Shown here piece after piece: positions 43,978-52,359 of a stretch of DNA of 64,000 bases. The notes below the pieces were generated by a model. The model was not told the origin of the DNA. It saw only the letters and a program-made list of their open reading frames with translations, and searched no databases. How positions within the stretch are numbered: position 1 is the first letter of the stretch; every line of letters starts with the position of its first letter. Position numbers and translations under genes: made by a program. The DNA comes from Flavobacterium sp. Sd200 (lineage in GTDB: Bacteria; Bacteroidota; Bacteroidia; Flavobacteriales; Flavobacteriaceae), in the NCBI RefSeq assembly GCF_009826935.1, contig NZ_WUMN01000001.1, positions 682,001 through 746,000 on the forward strand, read 5' to 3'.

Positions 43978-45426
43978 ATGAACACAAAATATTCAGACCT
44001 TATAAACCAAACGTTCTACTTTCCGCAGGAAGAGTTCAACCTTAATAAAGAAAACCACCTTTTGTTTCATAATATAGACCTTATGAAACTTGTAGAACAA
44101 TATGGCACTCCTTTAAAATTTACTTACCTGCCTCAAATTTCGACCAACATACGTAAGGCAAAAGAATGGTTTAGGAATGCGATGGAAAAGAACAAGTATG
44201 AAGGCAAGTATTATTATTGCTATTGTACCAAGAGTTCGCATTTTGAATATATAATGAATGAAGCTTTTAAAAACAACATTCATATTGAAACCTCTGCTGC
44301 ATTCGATGTTAACATCGTTGAAAAGCTTCTTGAAAAAGGCAAAATAAACAAGAATACGTATGTTATATGTAACGGTTTTAAAAGAGACCAGTACATACAA
44401 AATATTGCAAGGCTTATAAACAATGGCCATAATAAAACCATACCTATTATAGATAACTATGAAGAGCTCGACCTTTTACAGGAAGAAATAAAAGGCAAGT
44501 TTAAAATAGGTATCCGTATAGCATCAGAAGAAGAACCAAAATTTGAGTTCTATACCTCACGTCTTGGCATAGGGTACAAAAACATTGTACCTTTTTACCG
44601 CAAGCAAATACAGGAAAATAAAAACCTGGAGCTTAAAATGCTTCACTTTTTTATCAATACCGGCATCAGGGATACATCTTATTACTGGAACGAACTTGCC
44701 AAGTGTTTAAAGGTATATGTAAACCTTAAAAAAGAATGTCCTACACTTGATAGCCTTAACATTGGCGGTGGTTTCCCTATAAAAAATTCACTTCATTTTG
44801 AATACGACTACCAGTATATGGTAGACGAAATAACCAACCAGATAAAAATTGCCTGTGAGGAGGCAGAGGTTGATGTGCCTAATATCTTTACTGAGTTTGG
44901 TTCGTTTACAGTGGGCGAAAGTGCCGGTGCTATTTATAAAGTGCTATATCAAAAACAACAAAACGACAGGGAAAAATGGAATATGATAGACTCATCTTTC
45001 ATTACAACATTACCTGATACTTGGGCCATAAACAAGCGTTTTATTATGCTTGCCGTTAATCGTTGGAACGACCAGTATGAGCGCGTGCTTTTGGGTGGTC
45101 TTACCTGCGATAGCGATGATTATTACAACTCTGAGCAAAACTTAAATGCTATATACCTGCCAAAATATAATAAAGATAAACCTTTATATATTGGTTTCTT
45201 TAATACAGGTGCCTATCAGGAAACTATTGGTGGCTTTGGAGGATTACACCACTGCCTTATACCGCAGCCAAAGCATATACTTATAGACCGCGATGAGAAC
45301 GGTTTTCTTGCAACAGAGGTTTTCTCTGAAATGCAGCAGGCCGATGATGTATTAAGAATATTAGGCTATGATGTAGATAGCACAGAGAAAACTACGAAAG
45401 AATTAAATAAAACAGAAAAAAACTAA
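43978..45426 (+). CDS. speA: Arginine decarboxylase-like PLP enzyme (fold type III)
   Basis: The product has 482 residues. It is an alanine-racemase-fold PLP decarboxylase. The PLP lysine is in 'YYYCYCTKSSHFEYI', glycine-rich phosphate binding in 'SLNIGGGFPIKN', and the interface cysteine in 'VLLGGLTCDSDDYY'. Bacteroidetes homologues are annotated as biosynthetic arginine decarboxylase, which makes agmatine; decarboxylation of another basic amino acid cannot be excluded. It lies 3 bp upstream of a deoxyhypusine-synthase-like gene, a polyamine context. Confidence 0.85.
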   Translation: MNTKYSDLINQTFYFPQEEFNLNKENHLLFHNIDLMKLVEQYGTPLKFTYLPQISTNIRKAKEWFRNAMEKNKYEGKYYYCYCTKSSHFEYIMNEAFKNNIHIETSAAFDVNIVEKLLEKGKINKNTYVICNGFKRDQYIQNIARLINNGHNKTIPIIDNYEELDLLQEEIKGKFKIGIRIASEEEPKFEFYTSRLGIGYKNIVPFYRKQIQENKNLELKMLHFFINTGIRDTSYYWNELAKCLKVYVNLKKECPTLDSLNIGGGFPIKNSLHFEYDYQYMVDEITNQIKIACEEAEVDVPNIFTEFGSFTVGESAGAIYKVLYQKQQNDREKWNMIDSSFITTLPDTWAINKRFIMLAVNRWNDQYERVLLGGLTCDSDDYYNSEQNLNAIYLPKYNKDKPLYIGFFNTGAYQETIGGFGGLHHCLIPQPKHILIDRDENGFLATEVFSEMQQADDVLRILGYDVDSTEKTTKELNKTEKN

Positions 45427-45429
45427 GTA

Positions 45430-46401
45430 ATGAGTAAAGGACCAATAAGCCAGTTCGTTGAAAAGTACTACCTGCATTTTAATGCAGCTGCACTTGTAGA
45501 TGCTGCCAAAGCTTATGAAAAGCAATTGGAAGACGGTGCTAAAATGATGGTTACCCTTGCAGGTGCCATGAGTACTGCCGAATTGGGTAAAATTTTTGCC
45601 GAAATGATTCGCCGCGATAAGGTACAGATCATATCGTGCACGGGGGCTAACCTTGAAGAGGATATAATGAACCTTGTAGCGCATTCGCACTATGAAAGAG
45701 TGCCAAATTATCGCGACCTAACACCACAGCAGGAATGGGATCTTTTAGAAAGGGGCTTAAACCGAGTTACAGATACCTGTATACCCGAGCATGAGGCTTT
45801 CCGAAGACTGCAAAAACATATTTATAAAATATGGAAAGATGCAGATGATAAAGGTGAGCGTTACTTTCCACATGAATTTATGTACAAAATGCTTCTTTCA
45901 GGTGTATTGGAAGAGTATTATGAAATAGACCTTAAAGACAGCTGGATGTATGCTGCAGCTGAAGCTAACCTGCCTATTATCGTTCCGGGATGGGAAGATA
46001 GCACGATGGGTAATATATTTGCTTCTTATGTTATTAAAGGAGAGCTTAAGGCAAGTACAATGAAGTCGGGTATAGAATATATGACATTCCTTGCCGATTG
46101 GTACACTAAAAACAGCAGTAACGGTGTTGGCTTCTTCCAAATTGGTGGCGGTATAGCAGGAGATTTCCCTATATGCGTTGTTCCAATGCTTTACCAGGAT
46201 ATGGAAATGCATGATGTGCCATTCTGGAGCTACTTCTGCCAAATATCAGATTCTACTACCAGCTATGGTTCATATTCCGGCGCTGTGCCAAACGAAAAGA
46301 TCACATGGGGTAAACTCGATATAAATACTCCAAAATTTATTATAGAATCTGATGCAACTATCGTTGCTCCTCTTATATTTGCTTACTTATTAGATTTATA
46401 G
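45430..46401 (+). CDS. Deoxyhypusine synthase-like protein (probable homospermidine synthase)
   Basis: The product has 323 residues. It contains the NAD-dependent deoxyhypusine synthase core: 'MMVTLAGAMSTAELGKIFAE', 'ISCTGANLEEDI', 'GVGFFQIGGGIAGDFPICVV' and 'SDSTTSYGSYSGA'. 'ITWGKLDINTP' keeps the WGK lysine used for the enzyme-imine intermediate. Bacteria lack eIF5A, and bacterial members characterised so far make homospermidine or related polyamines from putrescine or spermidine. The neighbouring arginine decarboxylase supports polyamine synthesis; no agmatinase gene is in the operon. Confidence 0.88.
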   Translation: MSKGPISQFVEKYYLHFNAAALVDAAKAYEKQLEDGAKMMVTLAGAMSTAELGKIFAEMIRRDKVQIISCTGANLEEDIMNLVAHSHYERVPNYRDLTPQQEWDLLERGLNRVTDTCIPEHEAFRRLQKHIYKIWKDADDKGERYFPHEFMYKMLLSGVLEEYYEIDLKDSWMYAAAEANLPIIVPGWEDSTMGNIFASYVIKGELKASTMKSGIEYMTFLADWYTKNSSNGVGFFQIGGGIAGDFPICVVPMLYQDMEMHDVPFWSYFCQISDSTTSYGSYSGAVPNEKITWGKLDINTPKFIIESDATIVAPLIFAYLLDL

Positions 46402-46408
46402 TTGATTT

Positions 46409-46885
46409 ATGAAAAGAGTTATTGTTGATTACGCAAAACTAACAAACGAAATTTTGACCCTTTTGGTTGAAAGGTTTCCCGATGGTTATGATGATTCACA
46501 CATCATCCGCTTTAAAAATGCTAAAAATGAAACCATTGAGGCTGTTGAAGTAAGGACTGAAGACACTATTTACCTGGTAAAAGTAAGTACTAAGCTGGCT
46601 GACAGGATTGAGAACTATGACGATGACGATATAGATGAAACAGGAGATGATCTTGATGCATTGAAAGAGTTGGAAATGGGAGATGATGACGATGACGATA
46701 CTCCGGCAAAAAAATCTAAGCCTGACACCGATGATAGTGAAGATGAAGATGACGATGACGAGGATGAAGACTATGATGATGAGGATGGTGACGACGAGGA
46801 CGATGATGAAGAATCTGGCAGTCGCCGCCGCAAGAAACGCAGAAGTGATGATGAAGATGATGAAGATGACGACGACGATGAATAA
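46409..46885 (+). CDS. Hyperacidic C-terminal-tail protein of unknown function
   Basis: The product has 158 residues in two parts. Residues 1-70 ('MKRVIVDYAKLTNEILTLLV' onward) form a small folded domain. From about residue 71 on it is nearly all Asp and Glu, broken by short basic islands 'PAKKSKP' and 'RRRKKRR'. The tail is predicted disordered and could bind cations, basic proteins or polyamines. The start is 7 bp after the deoxyhypusine-synthase-like gene, suggesting co-translation. The fold is not recognised; similar proteins are often called hypothetical. Confidence 0.82.
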   Translation: MKRVIVDYAKLTNEILTLLVERFPDGYDDSHIIRFKNAKNETIEAVEVRTEDTIYLVKVSTKLADRIENYDDDDIDETGDDLDALKELEMGDDDDDDTPAKKSKPDTDDSEDEDDDDEDEDYDDEDGDDEDDDEESGSRRRKKRRSDDEDDEDDDDDE

Positions 46886-46911
46886 TCGATGATCTTATGA
46901 CTTATTATATT

Positions 46912-46939
46912 AAAGAACTCTTAACGGAGTTCTTTTTTT
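46912..46939 (+). terminator. Polyamine operon terminator
   Basis: AAAGAACTC (46912-46920) pairs perfectly with GAGTTCTTT (46927-46935) around six bases; the T-run continues to 46939. Confidence 0.88.
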
Positions 46940-46985
46940 ATGCTGTTTGGTGTAATTTTATTTATATGCATAAACCAATGCTTTT

Positions 46986-47471
46986 ATGAAAAAAATAATT
47001 TTATCTGCTATTGTGTTGCTGATAGCAACTGCCTGTAAAAAGACTGTTGATGCAGAAACTGTAATTGAAGAGACAAGCGTAGAAAAAACGACGCCTTTAG
47101 AATCGTCTGGTAGTCAATGCTATTTGACTGTTGCCGAAAGCGTTGAGAATGATAAAGTTGTAAATGATACGCTATCACTTAATTTTGAGCGTACAGGTGA
47201 CAGTATTACAGGTGAATTTAAATGGCTGCCGTTTTACAAAGACAAAAAAACGGGGACTTTTAAAGGCGTTGTGACAAATAATATTGCAAATACTATACTT
47301 ATTGCACAGGCAGAAGGAGTGAATAATAAGGAAGAATTTATTTTTGAGATAAAGCCTGACCGGGTTTTAGTAAAAATGGGTGAAATGAAAGAGGGAGAAA
47401 ATGGTTTATGGCAATATAAAAACTCAGTATCTGCATCTGATGTTGCAATAGCAATATCAGGATGCAAATAG
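46986..47471 (+). CDS. Lipoprotein of unknown function
   Basis: The product has 161 residues. The lipoprotein signal is 'MKKIILSAIVLLIATAC' followed by KK. The mature part is beta-rich, with 'SLNFERTGDSITGEFKWLPF' and 'KDKKTGTFKGVVTNN' giving a pattern of a small beta-barrel, and it ends 'AIAISGCK'. Two further cysteines ('SQCYL' and the penultimate one) could form a disulphide. No family is recognised with certainty. It stands alone after the polyamine operon terminator, and is convergent with the HAD gene. Confidence 0.78.
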   Translation: MKKIILSAIVLLIATACKKTVDAETVIEETSVEKTTPLESSGSQCYLTVAESVENDKVVNDTLSLNFERTGDSITGEFKWLPFYKDKKTGTFKGVVTNNIANTILIAQAEGVNNKEEFIFEIKPDRVLVKMGEMKEGENGLWQYKNSVSASDVAIAISGCK

Positions 47472-47509
47472 AGATTTCATTATTTTTAAAATATAGAAGA
47501 TTTCTAGGC

Positions 47510-48157
47510 CTAAATCTTTGTTTTAAGCCAGTCAGAAAAATCTTTTACGGTATAAAAAAGTTCATCGGGCTCAAGAGATAATAGTTTCTCAGGTTCAGAG
47601 GTATCAGCCCAGGCAGCCGCTATAATCGCAACACCAGCTTCACGACAGGCAGTGATATCGCTTGGGGCATCGCCTATATATATTACTTCATTTTTGCTTA
47701 GATCATCCCATTTATTAAGTATAGCTTTAATGCCCTTTGGTTTGCTTGGCCCTGTGCGTATTCCTGTTTCTAAAAGCGCAAAATAGTCACTAATCCCAAA
47801 TTTATCTAACGATATTTGTGCGCTGGTTCTGCCTTTTCCTGTAACCATTGCCGTCCGAATGCCGTTGTTTTTAAGATACTCCAATACATCCGGCATACCA
47901 TCAAAAATTGAAGGGCACATATCATGCAATGCTGTGTAATGGTAAATATAATCGGCAACACCCTTATCATAAAACTCAGGGGCAAGGGCATCTATTGTGC
48001 CTTCTTCCGATGGGCCAAAGGTTGCAATTATTTCTTCGTCGCTAACATTGCGGTTTATTAACGGCTCTATAGATTTCCGGAAGGCAGTTATGCACAAGGG
48101 TAGGGTATTGGCTAAGGTACCGTCAAGATCGAATATTACTGCTTTTATTTTTTGCAT
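47510..48157 (-). CDS. HAD-superfamily phosphatase (phosphoglycolate phosphatase-like)
   Basis: The product has 215 residues. HAD motifs are I 'VIFDLDGTLANT', II 'MVTGKGR' (Thr), III 'KPKGIKAIL' (Lys) and IV 'VIYIGDAPSDITACREAGV'. An alpha-helical cap (subclass I) follows motif I. Gph, PpaX and beta-phosphoglucomutase are close relatives and cannot be separated from sequence alone. Single gene, downstream of the S41 peptidase gene. Confidence 0.9.
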   Translation of the reverse strand: MQKIKAVIFDLDGTLANTLPLCITAFRKSIEPLINRNVSDEEIIATFGPSEEGTIDALAPEFYDKGVADYIYHYTALHDMCPSIFDGMPDVLEYLKNNGIRTAMVTGKGRTSAQISLDKFGISDYFALLETGIRTGPSKPKGIKAILNKWDDLSKNEVIYIGDAPSDITACREAGVAIIAAAWADTSEPEKLLSLEPDELFYTVKDFSDWLKTKI

Positions 48158-48186
48158 TTTATGATTTTAAAATTTTGAACAAAAAA

Positions 48187-48224
48187 AAAGCCTTTCTCAA
48201 TTTATTTTAAATAAGAAAGACTTT
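48187..48224 (-). terminator. Terminator of the S41 peptidase gene
   Basis: A 13-bp stem with two wobbles (48187-48199 and 48212-48224) is followed, in the minus direction, by nine T. Confidence 0.78.
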
Positions 48225-48243
48225 TATACTTTTAATAAAGTTT

Positions 48244-49698
48244 TTACCTCAAATCTTTTACAATGTTCATGTAACCTTCGGGCATATTTTCTATATACAT
48301 TTCGTTGCCAAAGCGGCGCATGTTTTTAGAGTCTCTAAAAGGTTTGTGGTGTATGCCCTGTATTGGAGCTGCCTGCCTGCCTGTGCCTGTTATAAGTGCT
48401 ACGGCTCTTGCAAACAACGGCTCAGCAGGATCGCCCAAAACGCCAAGGTTACTGTAATCTTCTTCCAGTAAATTAGATGCATCCGGCGATATACCTTCGC
48501 TGTACTCGCCAAAGTTATCTTTATTTACCACTTTTATAACTATAGGCTGCATGGCATACCTGTGACTTCCGTTGCGTCCGTTTGCAGAGAAATCGCGTGA
48601 GTCGTATAATGTTACCGATCCTACGTTTTTACCTGTTGTAGTATCTCCAATCTGTACAACATCTATATAGGGTTTCAGGCAGTTAATTATCAGTTCGCTT
48701 GCCGATGCTGTACTGACTGTGGTTAATATATATACCTTATTAAGGTTTAGGCTGTTTATAGCTGCGCTGTTAGATATTTGATTTGTAAACAGGTTTTGCA
48801 AAGCCCCCGGGTTTTGATTTTCGTATATGGCTTGTAATTTAGCATTCCACTGTTCTTTAGCAAAAAGCTGGCCGTTAAACTGTCCGGTTATCATACTTGC
48901 AAGATAGGTAGCAGTACGCACAGAGCCACCGCCATTATATCTAAGATCAAGAACAAGATCAGTAACTCCTGCTGTTTTTAGCTGGTCGAACGCTGCATTG
49001 AGCTGGTTGTCATAATTGCTGTAAAAGCCATTGTACAGTAAATAGCCAATGTTGTGGCTTCCGCGGGTAACGGTGGTTACAGTATGTACCGGGTTTTCGG
49101 CATATTGTGCTCTGGTTAGTGTAACTTCTCTTCCGTTTGGCACCAGTACACCATCTGTGTAAGAAGCCATATTAAGTGTATAGGTATCAGCACTAAGTAA
49201 TGAACTATAGTTAAGATCGGTTAAAGGAGTACCGTTAACCCCATAAAAAATATCGCCACGGGCAATGTCTTTAGACGCCGCATCAGAATTTGGCATTATA
49301 TAGCGCACATAGCCAAAGATTGAGCTACCGGATGCTGAAGTATAGCGAAGCCCGAACTCCATACCGTTGCTTTTAGAAACACCTTGCAGCAGGCTTTCCA
49401 AAACAGTAAAATCAGGAAAAATAACGCTAAACCTGTCTATTTCATCAGGGCGGTAAAGCAGGCTTTGAAATAATTGTTCAGGGGTATTGTATGCTTCAAG
49501 AAACCGATTAAGCTGTTCCTGGTTGGCAAAGCGGTCGTCGGCCAGTTCGGGCACATCGGCTTGCCATAAATAATAGGCGTTCAGTCCTTTCCATACAAAG
49601 TCGCTAACCGGAACGGCATTGTCATCAAGATCTTCGCACGACTGTAAAGTTAAAGCGCCTGCTATAAGCGAGAACACCAAAAGCGATAGTTTTTTCAT
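48244..49698 (-). CDS. S41-family peptidase lipoprotein
   Basis: The product has 484 residues. Signal with lipobox: 'MKKLSLLVFSLIAGALTLQSC', then EDLDDN. A leading alpha-helical part is followed by a PDZ-like segment ('YIMPNSDAASKDIARGDIFY') and the S41 catalytic domain: 'DLVLDLRYNGGGSVRTATYL', the serine in 'TVSTASASELII' and the lysine in 'DTTTGKNVGSVTLY'. It is a C-terminal-processing-protease relative at the envelope, with unknown substrate. A -7-like element (minus strand TATTTTTG, 49754-49761) lies 56 bp upstream. The gene is divergent from the ECF sigma operon. Confidence 0.9.
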   Translation of the reverse strand: MKKLSLLVFSLIAGALTLQSCEDLDDNAVPVSDFVWKGLNAYYLWQADVPELADDRFANQEQLNRFLEAYNTPEQLFQSLLYRPDEIDRFSVIFPDFTVLESLLQGVSKSNGMEFGLRYTSASGSSIFGYVRYIMPNSDAASKDIARGDIFYGVNGTPLTDLNYSSLLSADTYTLNMASYTDGVLVPNGREVTLTRAQYAENPVHTVTTVTRGSHNIGYLLYNGFYSNYDNQLNAAFDQLKTAGVTDLVLDLRYNGGGSVRTATYLASMITGQFNGQLFAKEQWNAKLQAIYENQNPGALQNLFTNQISNSAAINSLNLNKVYILTTVSTASASELIINCLKPYIDVVQIGDTTTGKNVGSVTLYDSRDFSANGRNGSHRYAMQPIVIKVVNKDNFGEYSEGISPDASNLLEEDYSNLGVLGDPAEPLFARAVALITGTGRQAAPIQGIHHKPFRDSKNMRRFGNEMYIENMPEGYMNIVKDLR

Positions 49699-49811
49699 GA
49701 AGCAGTTTTTATTATAAAAACGTAAATTTAAATATTTTTAATATTCTTTGTAACAAAAATAATTGCTATTCGTCTTCAATTTATAAACCAATAATTAAAA
49801 CCAACACAAGA

Positions 49812-50327
49812 ATGAATCAGGCGGAGTTTATGAAGATCATCTCGCCGTTTAAAGATAAGGTGTTCCGGCTGTCAAGAAGGCTGCTGGTTAGCACTGAAGA
49901 AGCGGAAGACGCCACCCAGGAGGTGCTGGTAAAATTATGGAATAATAAAGAAAAGCTGCAAAATTATGGCAGTGTAGAGGCAATGGCCATGACAATGACC
50001 AAAAATTTTTGCCTTGACCGCCTTAAAAGTAAACAAGCCAGCGAAATGCGCATAGTGCACAGCAATTATACCGACAGGCAGGCAGGGCTGCAACAGCAGG
50101 CCGAAGACCGCGACAGTTGGGAGTGGGTAGAAAAAATAATGAAAAACCTGCCTGAACAACAAAAGCTGATAATGCAAATGCGGGATATAGAACAATATGA
50201 ATTTGAGGAAATTGCCAAGATAATGGATATGAACGAGACCGCTGTTAGGGTGGCATTAAGCAGGGCAAGAAAAACGTTGAGGGAAGAATTGACAAAAACA
50301 CACAGCTATGGAATTAAGAGAAATTGA
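49812..50327 (+). CDS. ECF-family RNA polymerase sigma factor
   Basis: The product has 171 residues. Region 2 carries 'FKDKVFRLSRRLLVSTEEAE' with 'DATQEVLVKLW'. Region 4 carries 'LPEQQKLIMQMRDIEQYEF' with 'EEIAKIMDMNETAVRVALSR'. It directs polymerase to promoters of envelope or stress genes, probably including its own operon. The next gene overlaps its end by 20 bp and encodes a single-span protein, the standard sigma/anti-sigma arrangement. Confidence 0.93.
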   Translation: MNQAEFMKIISPFKDKVFRLSRRLLVSTEEAEDATQEVLVKLWNNKEKLQNYGSVEAMAMTMTKNFCLDRLKSKQASEMRIVHSNYTDRQAGLQQQAEDRDSWEWVEKIMKNLPEQQKLIMQMRDIEQYEFEEIAKIMDMNETAVRVALSRARKTLREELTKTHSYGIKRN

Positions 50328-50748
50328 ACAGTTATTAGATAAATATTTTGATGCAGAAACCAGTATTGCCGAAGAAAATCAGCTTAAGGAGTATTTCTCT
50401 TCGCCGGGTGTGGCGCCGCACCTGGAGCAGTACAGGCCAATGTTTGGATATTTTGCCCAAGAGGCCACGCCACAGTTTACCAAAACCCTGCCACTAAAAA
50501 CTAAAAGGCATTATTCCGGATGGATATCGGTAGCGGCAAGCCTGGTGTTGCTAATGGGAATGTTTGCCTACTTTACAAACCAACAATCCCAGAATGACCT
50601 GGGAACATATGATGATCCCGAAATTGCTTTTAGGGAAACCCAAAAAGCACTTAACATGGTCTCTAAAAACGTAAATGTGGGTATAAACAGTGTTAACTAT
50701 GTAGGAGGAGAGTACGAAAAATCAAGAAAAACAATTTTTAAAGAGTAA
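50308..50748 (+). CDS. Putative membrane anti-sigma factor
   Basis: The product has 146 residues. The N-terminal part ('MELREIEQLLDKYFDAETS') is cytoplasmic and helical, as in anti-sigma factors. A single membrane segment spans about residues 72-89 ('WISVAASLVLLMGMFAYF'). The C-terminal 55 residues face the periplasm and end in a charged tail. The 20-bp overlap with the sigma-factor gene indicates translational coupling. No zinc-finger ASD motif (HxxxCxxC) is present, so it differs from the common ZAS anti-sigma factors. Confidence 0.8.
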   Translation: MELREIEQLLDKYFDAETSIAEENQLKEYFSSPGVAPHLEQYRPMFGYFAQEATPQFTKTLPLKTKRHYSGWISVAASLVLLMGMFAYFTNQQSQNDLGTYDDPEIAFRETQKALNMVSKNVNVGINSVNYVGGEYEKSRKTIFKE

Positions 50749-50760
50749 AAAATCATCATC

Positions 50761-51222
50761 ATGAAAAAAATCATCATCGTTTTATTTTTGGCCGTATTGC
50801 CAACAATAACATTCGCACAGGACGCTTTTGCAAAATTTGAAGACAAAGAAGGTATAAACGTGATAACCGTAAACAAAAAAATGTTTGACCTTTTAGGTGG
50901 CATAGAAACATCTGATATAGATGCCAAAGCAAAAAAATACCTTAAGCAGGTTAAAAACCTAGACTATCTTAAGATATTTACTACCAGCCAGATAAATCAT
51001 ATTAATGAAATGGAATCGACGGTGAGCAAGTATTTAAAGAAAAACTCGCTTGAAGAGGTTATGAGCATTGCTGATAAAGGAACTAAAGTTAAGCTCTATG
51101 TAAAATCAGGCAAAACGGCAACAGATGTTAAAGAGTTCCTGTTGTTCTCTAACGGAGGATCTAAAAAAGAAGCAGTGCTGGTATCTTTTACCGGTAACGT
51201 AGATTTAAGCGACCTTAAATAA
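50761..51222 (+). CDS. DUF4252 protein, first paralogue
   Basis: The product has 153 residues with a cleavable signal peptide (MKKIIIVLFLAVLPTITFAQ). It shares the DUF4252 pattern 'VNKKMFDLLGG', 'YLKQVKNLDYLKIFTTSQ' and 'KKNSLEEVMSIADKGTKV' with the next gene. DUF4252 has no known activity. It is 12 bp after the anti-sigma gene and would be exported to the periplasm or beyond. A perfect 10-bp GC-rich hairpin follows its end. Confidence 0.9.
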   Translation: MKKIIIVLFLAVLPTITFAQDAFAKFEDKEGINVITVNKKMFDLLGGIETSDIDAKAKKYLKQVKNLDYLKIFTTSQINHINEMESTVSKYLKKNSLEEVMSIADKGTKVKLYVKSGKTATDVKEFLLFSNGGSKKEAVLVSFTGNVDLSDLK

Positions 51223-51235
51223 GTTGCAATAAAAT

Positions 51236-51260
51236 ATCCGGCCGGGTATTCCGGCCGGAT
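51236..51260 (+). other. GC-rich intra-operon hairpin
   Basis: ATCCGGCCGG (51236-51245) pairs perfectly with CCGGCCGGAT (51251-51260) around GTATT. There is no T-tract after it on the plus strand, so it may stabilise mRNA or partly attenuate rather than terminate. A TAAATTTG (-7 match, 51270-51277) follows 18 bp before the next start, without a -33 partner. Confidence 0.75.
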
Positions 51261-51295
51261 TAAAACCCCTAAATTTGAACCATAAAATTTTTAAA

Positions 51296-51820
51296 ATGAA
51301 AAATTTATTTGCAGTCTTAATTTTCATGCTTATGCCAACAGTGTTTTTTGCACAAACGGCCTTTAATAAATATGAAGATAAGACAGAAATAACATCGGTA
51401 ATTGTAAACAAAAAAATGTTTCAGCTTATTGGCCAGATGAAAATGGATCCTAAGGATAAAGATGCCCAGCAGTATCTAAACCTTGTAAAAAAGCTCGATA
51501 ATCTTAAGGTGTTTACAACGTCTAATAATAAATATGCTGCCGATATGAAATCTACGGTAGATACTTATTTAAAGACCAATCCGTTGGAAGAACTTATGCG
51601 TATCAATAACGACGGTAAGAATATTAAAATATATATTAAGCAGGGAGCATCTTCTTCGCAGGTAAAAGAACTGCTGATGTTTATGGATGGTAATAAAACC
51701 GAAACTGTTATTATGTCGCTTACCGGAAATTTTGATCTTAACGATATATCAGTTCTTACAGAAAAGATGAGTCTTCCGGGTGGACCTGAACTTAAAAAAG
51801 CAGCTTCTAAAAAACAGTAA
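51296..51820 (+). CDS. DUF4252 protein, second paralogue
   Basis: The ATG at 51296 gives 174 residues (MKNLFAVLIFMLMPTVFFAQ signal peptide). It is close to the first paralogue: 'IVNKKMFQLIGQMK', 'YLNLVKKLDNLKVFTTSNN', 'KTNPLEELMRINNDGKNI' and 'MSLTGNFDLNDI' align in order. It is longer at the C-terminus ('EKMSLPGGPELKKAASKKQ'). Two bases separate its stop from the next start, so translation is probably coupled. Function is unknown. Confidence 0.9.
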   Translation: MKNLFAVLIFMLMPTVFFAQTAFNKYEDKTEITSVIVNKKMFQLIGQMKMDPKDKDAQQYLNLVKKLDNLKVFTTSNNKYAADMKSTVDTYLKTNPLEELMRINNDGKNIKIYIKQGASSSQVKELLMFMDGNKTETVIMSLTGNFDLNDISVLTEKMSLPGGPELKKAASKKQ

Positions 51821-51822
51821 TT

Positions 51823-52359
51823 ATGAAAAAACTTGTGTGTACACTTGCCGTTGCAGTAATGCTGTTTGCCTCATGCGAGAGTAAGCCCACGCTGCAAAAA
51901 TATTTTGTTGAGAAATCTGAAAGTAAAGATTTTGCAGCTATAGACATTGCCCCTTCTTTTATAAAAACAGACAAGCTTAAACTATCAGCCGAAGAAAAGG
52001 CTGCTTTAGAGTCGTTGCACCATCTCAACCTTTTGGTGTATAGTGCTAAAGATTCTAATACTACAGCTTATGATAAAGAGCTTAATAATGTAAAGAACCT
52101 GATTAAAGATGATAGTTATGATGAGCTTATAAAGTTTAACCGTGATGGTATGGGAGCTTCTATTAGCACTAAAGGCGAGGGAGAGCATATCGAAGAATTT
52201 ATAATTCTTGCCAATAATAAAGGTGCCGGTTTTGGTGTTGCCCGTGTTACCGGAGATGATATGACACCTGCTAATGTAATGACTATTGTAAACCTGCTTC
52301 AAAAAGCAGACCTAAATATGGAACAGTTCAAGCCTATTCAAAATATGCTTAAAAAATAA
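51823..52359 (+). CDS. DUF4252-like lipoprotein, third paralogue
   Basis: The product has 178 residues and a lipobox (MKKLVCTLAVAVMLFASC). The mature part has the same layout as the two upstream proteins ('VEKSESKDFAAIDIAPSF', 'ALESLHHLNLLVYSAKDSN', 'DDSYDELIKFNRDG') but is clearly more divergent, and it alone is lipid-anchored. An envelope complex with its two paralogues is plausible. The stop codon lies inside the stem of the operon terminator. Confidence 0.87.
   Translation: MKKLVCTLAVAVMLFASCESKPTLQKYFVEKSESKDFAAIDIAPSFIKTDKLKLSAEEKAALESLHHLNLLVYSAKDSNTTAYDKELNNVKNLIKDDSYDELIKFNRDGMGASISTKGEGEHIEEFIILANNKGAGFGVARVTGDDMTPANVMTIVNLLQKADLNMEQFKPIQNMLKK

Noticed and set aside
46600-46890. 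Trinucleotide GAT/GAC/GAA array as a CRISPR or tandem repeat
   Set aside because: It is low-complexity coding sequence for Asp/Glu in a continuous frame, with no fixed repeat unit or spacers.
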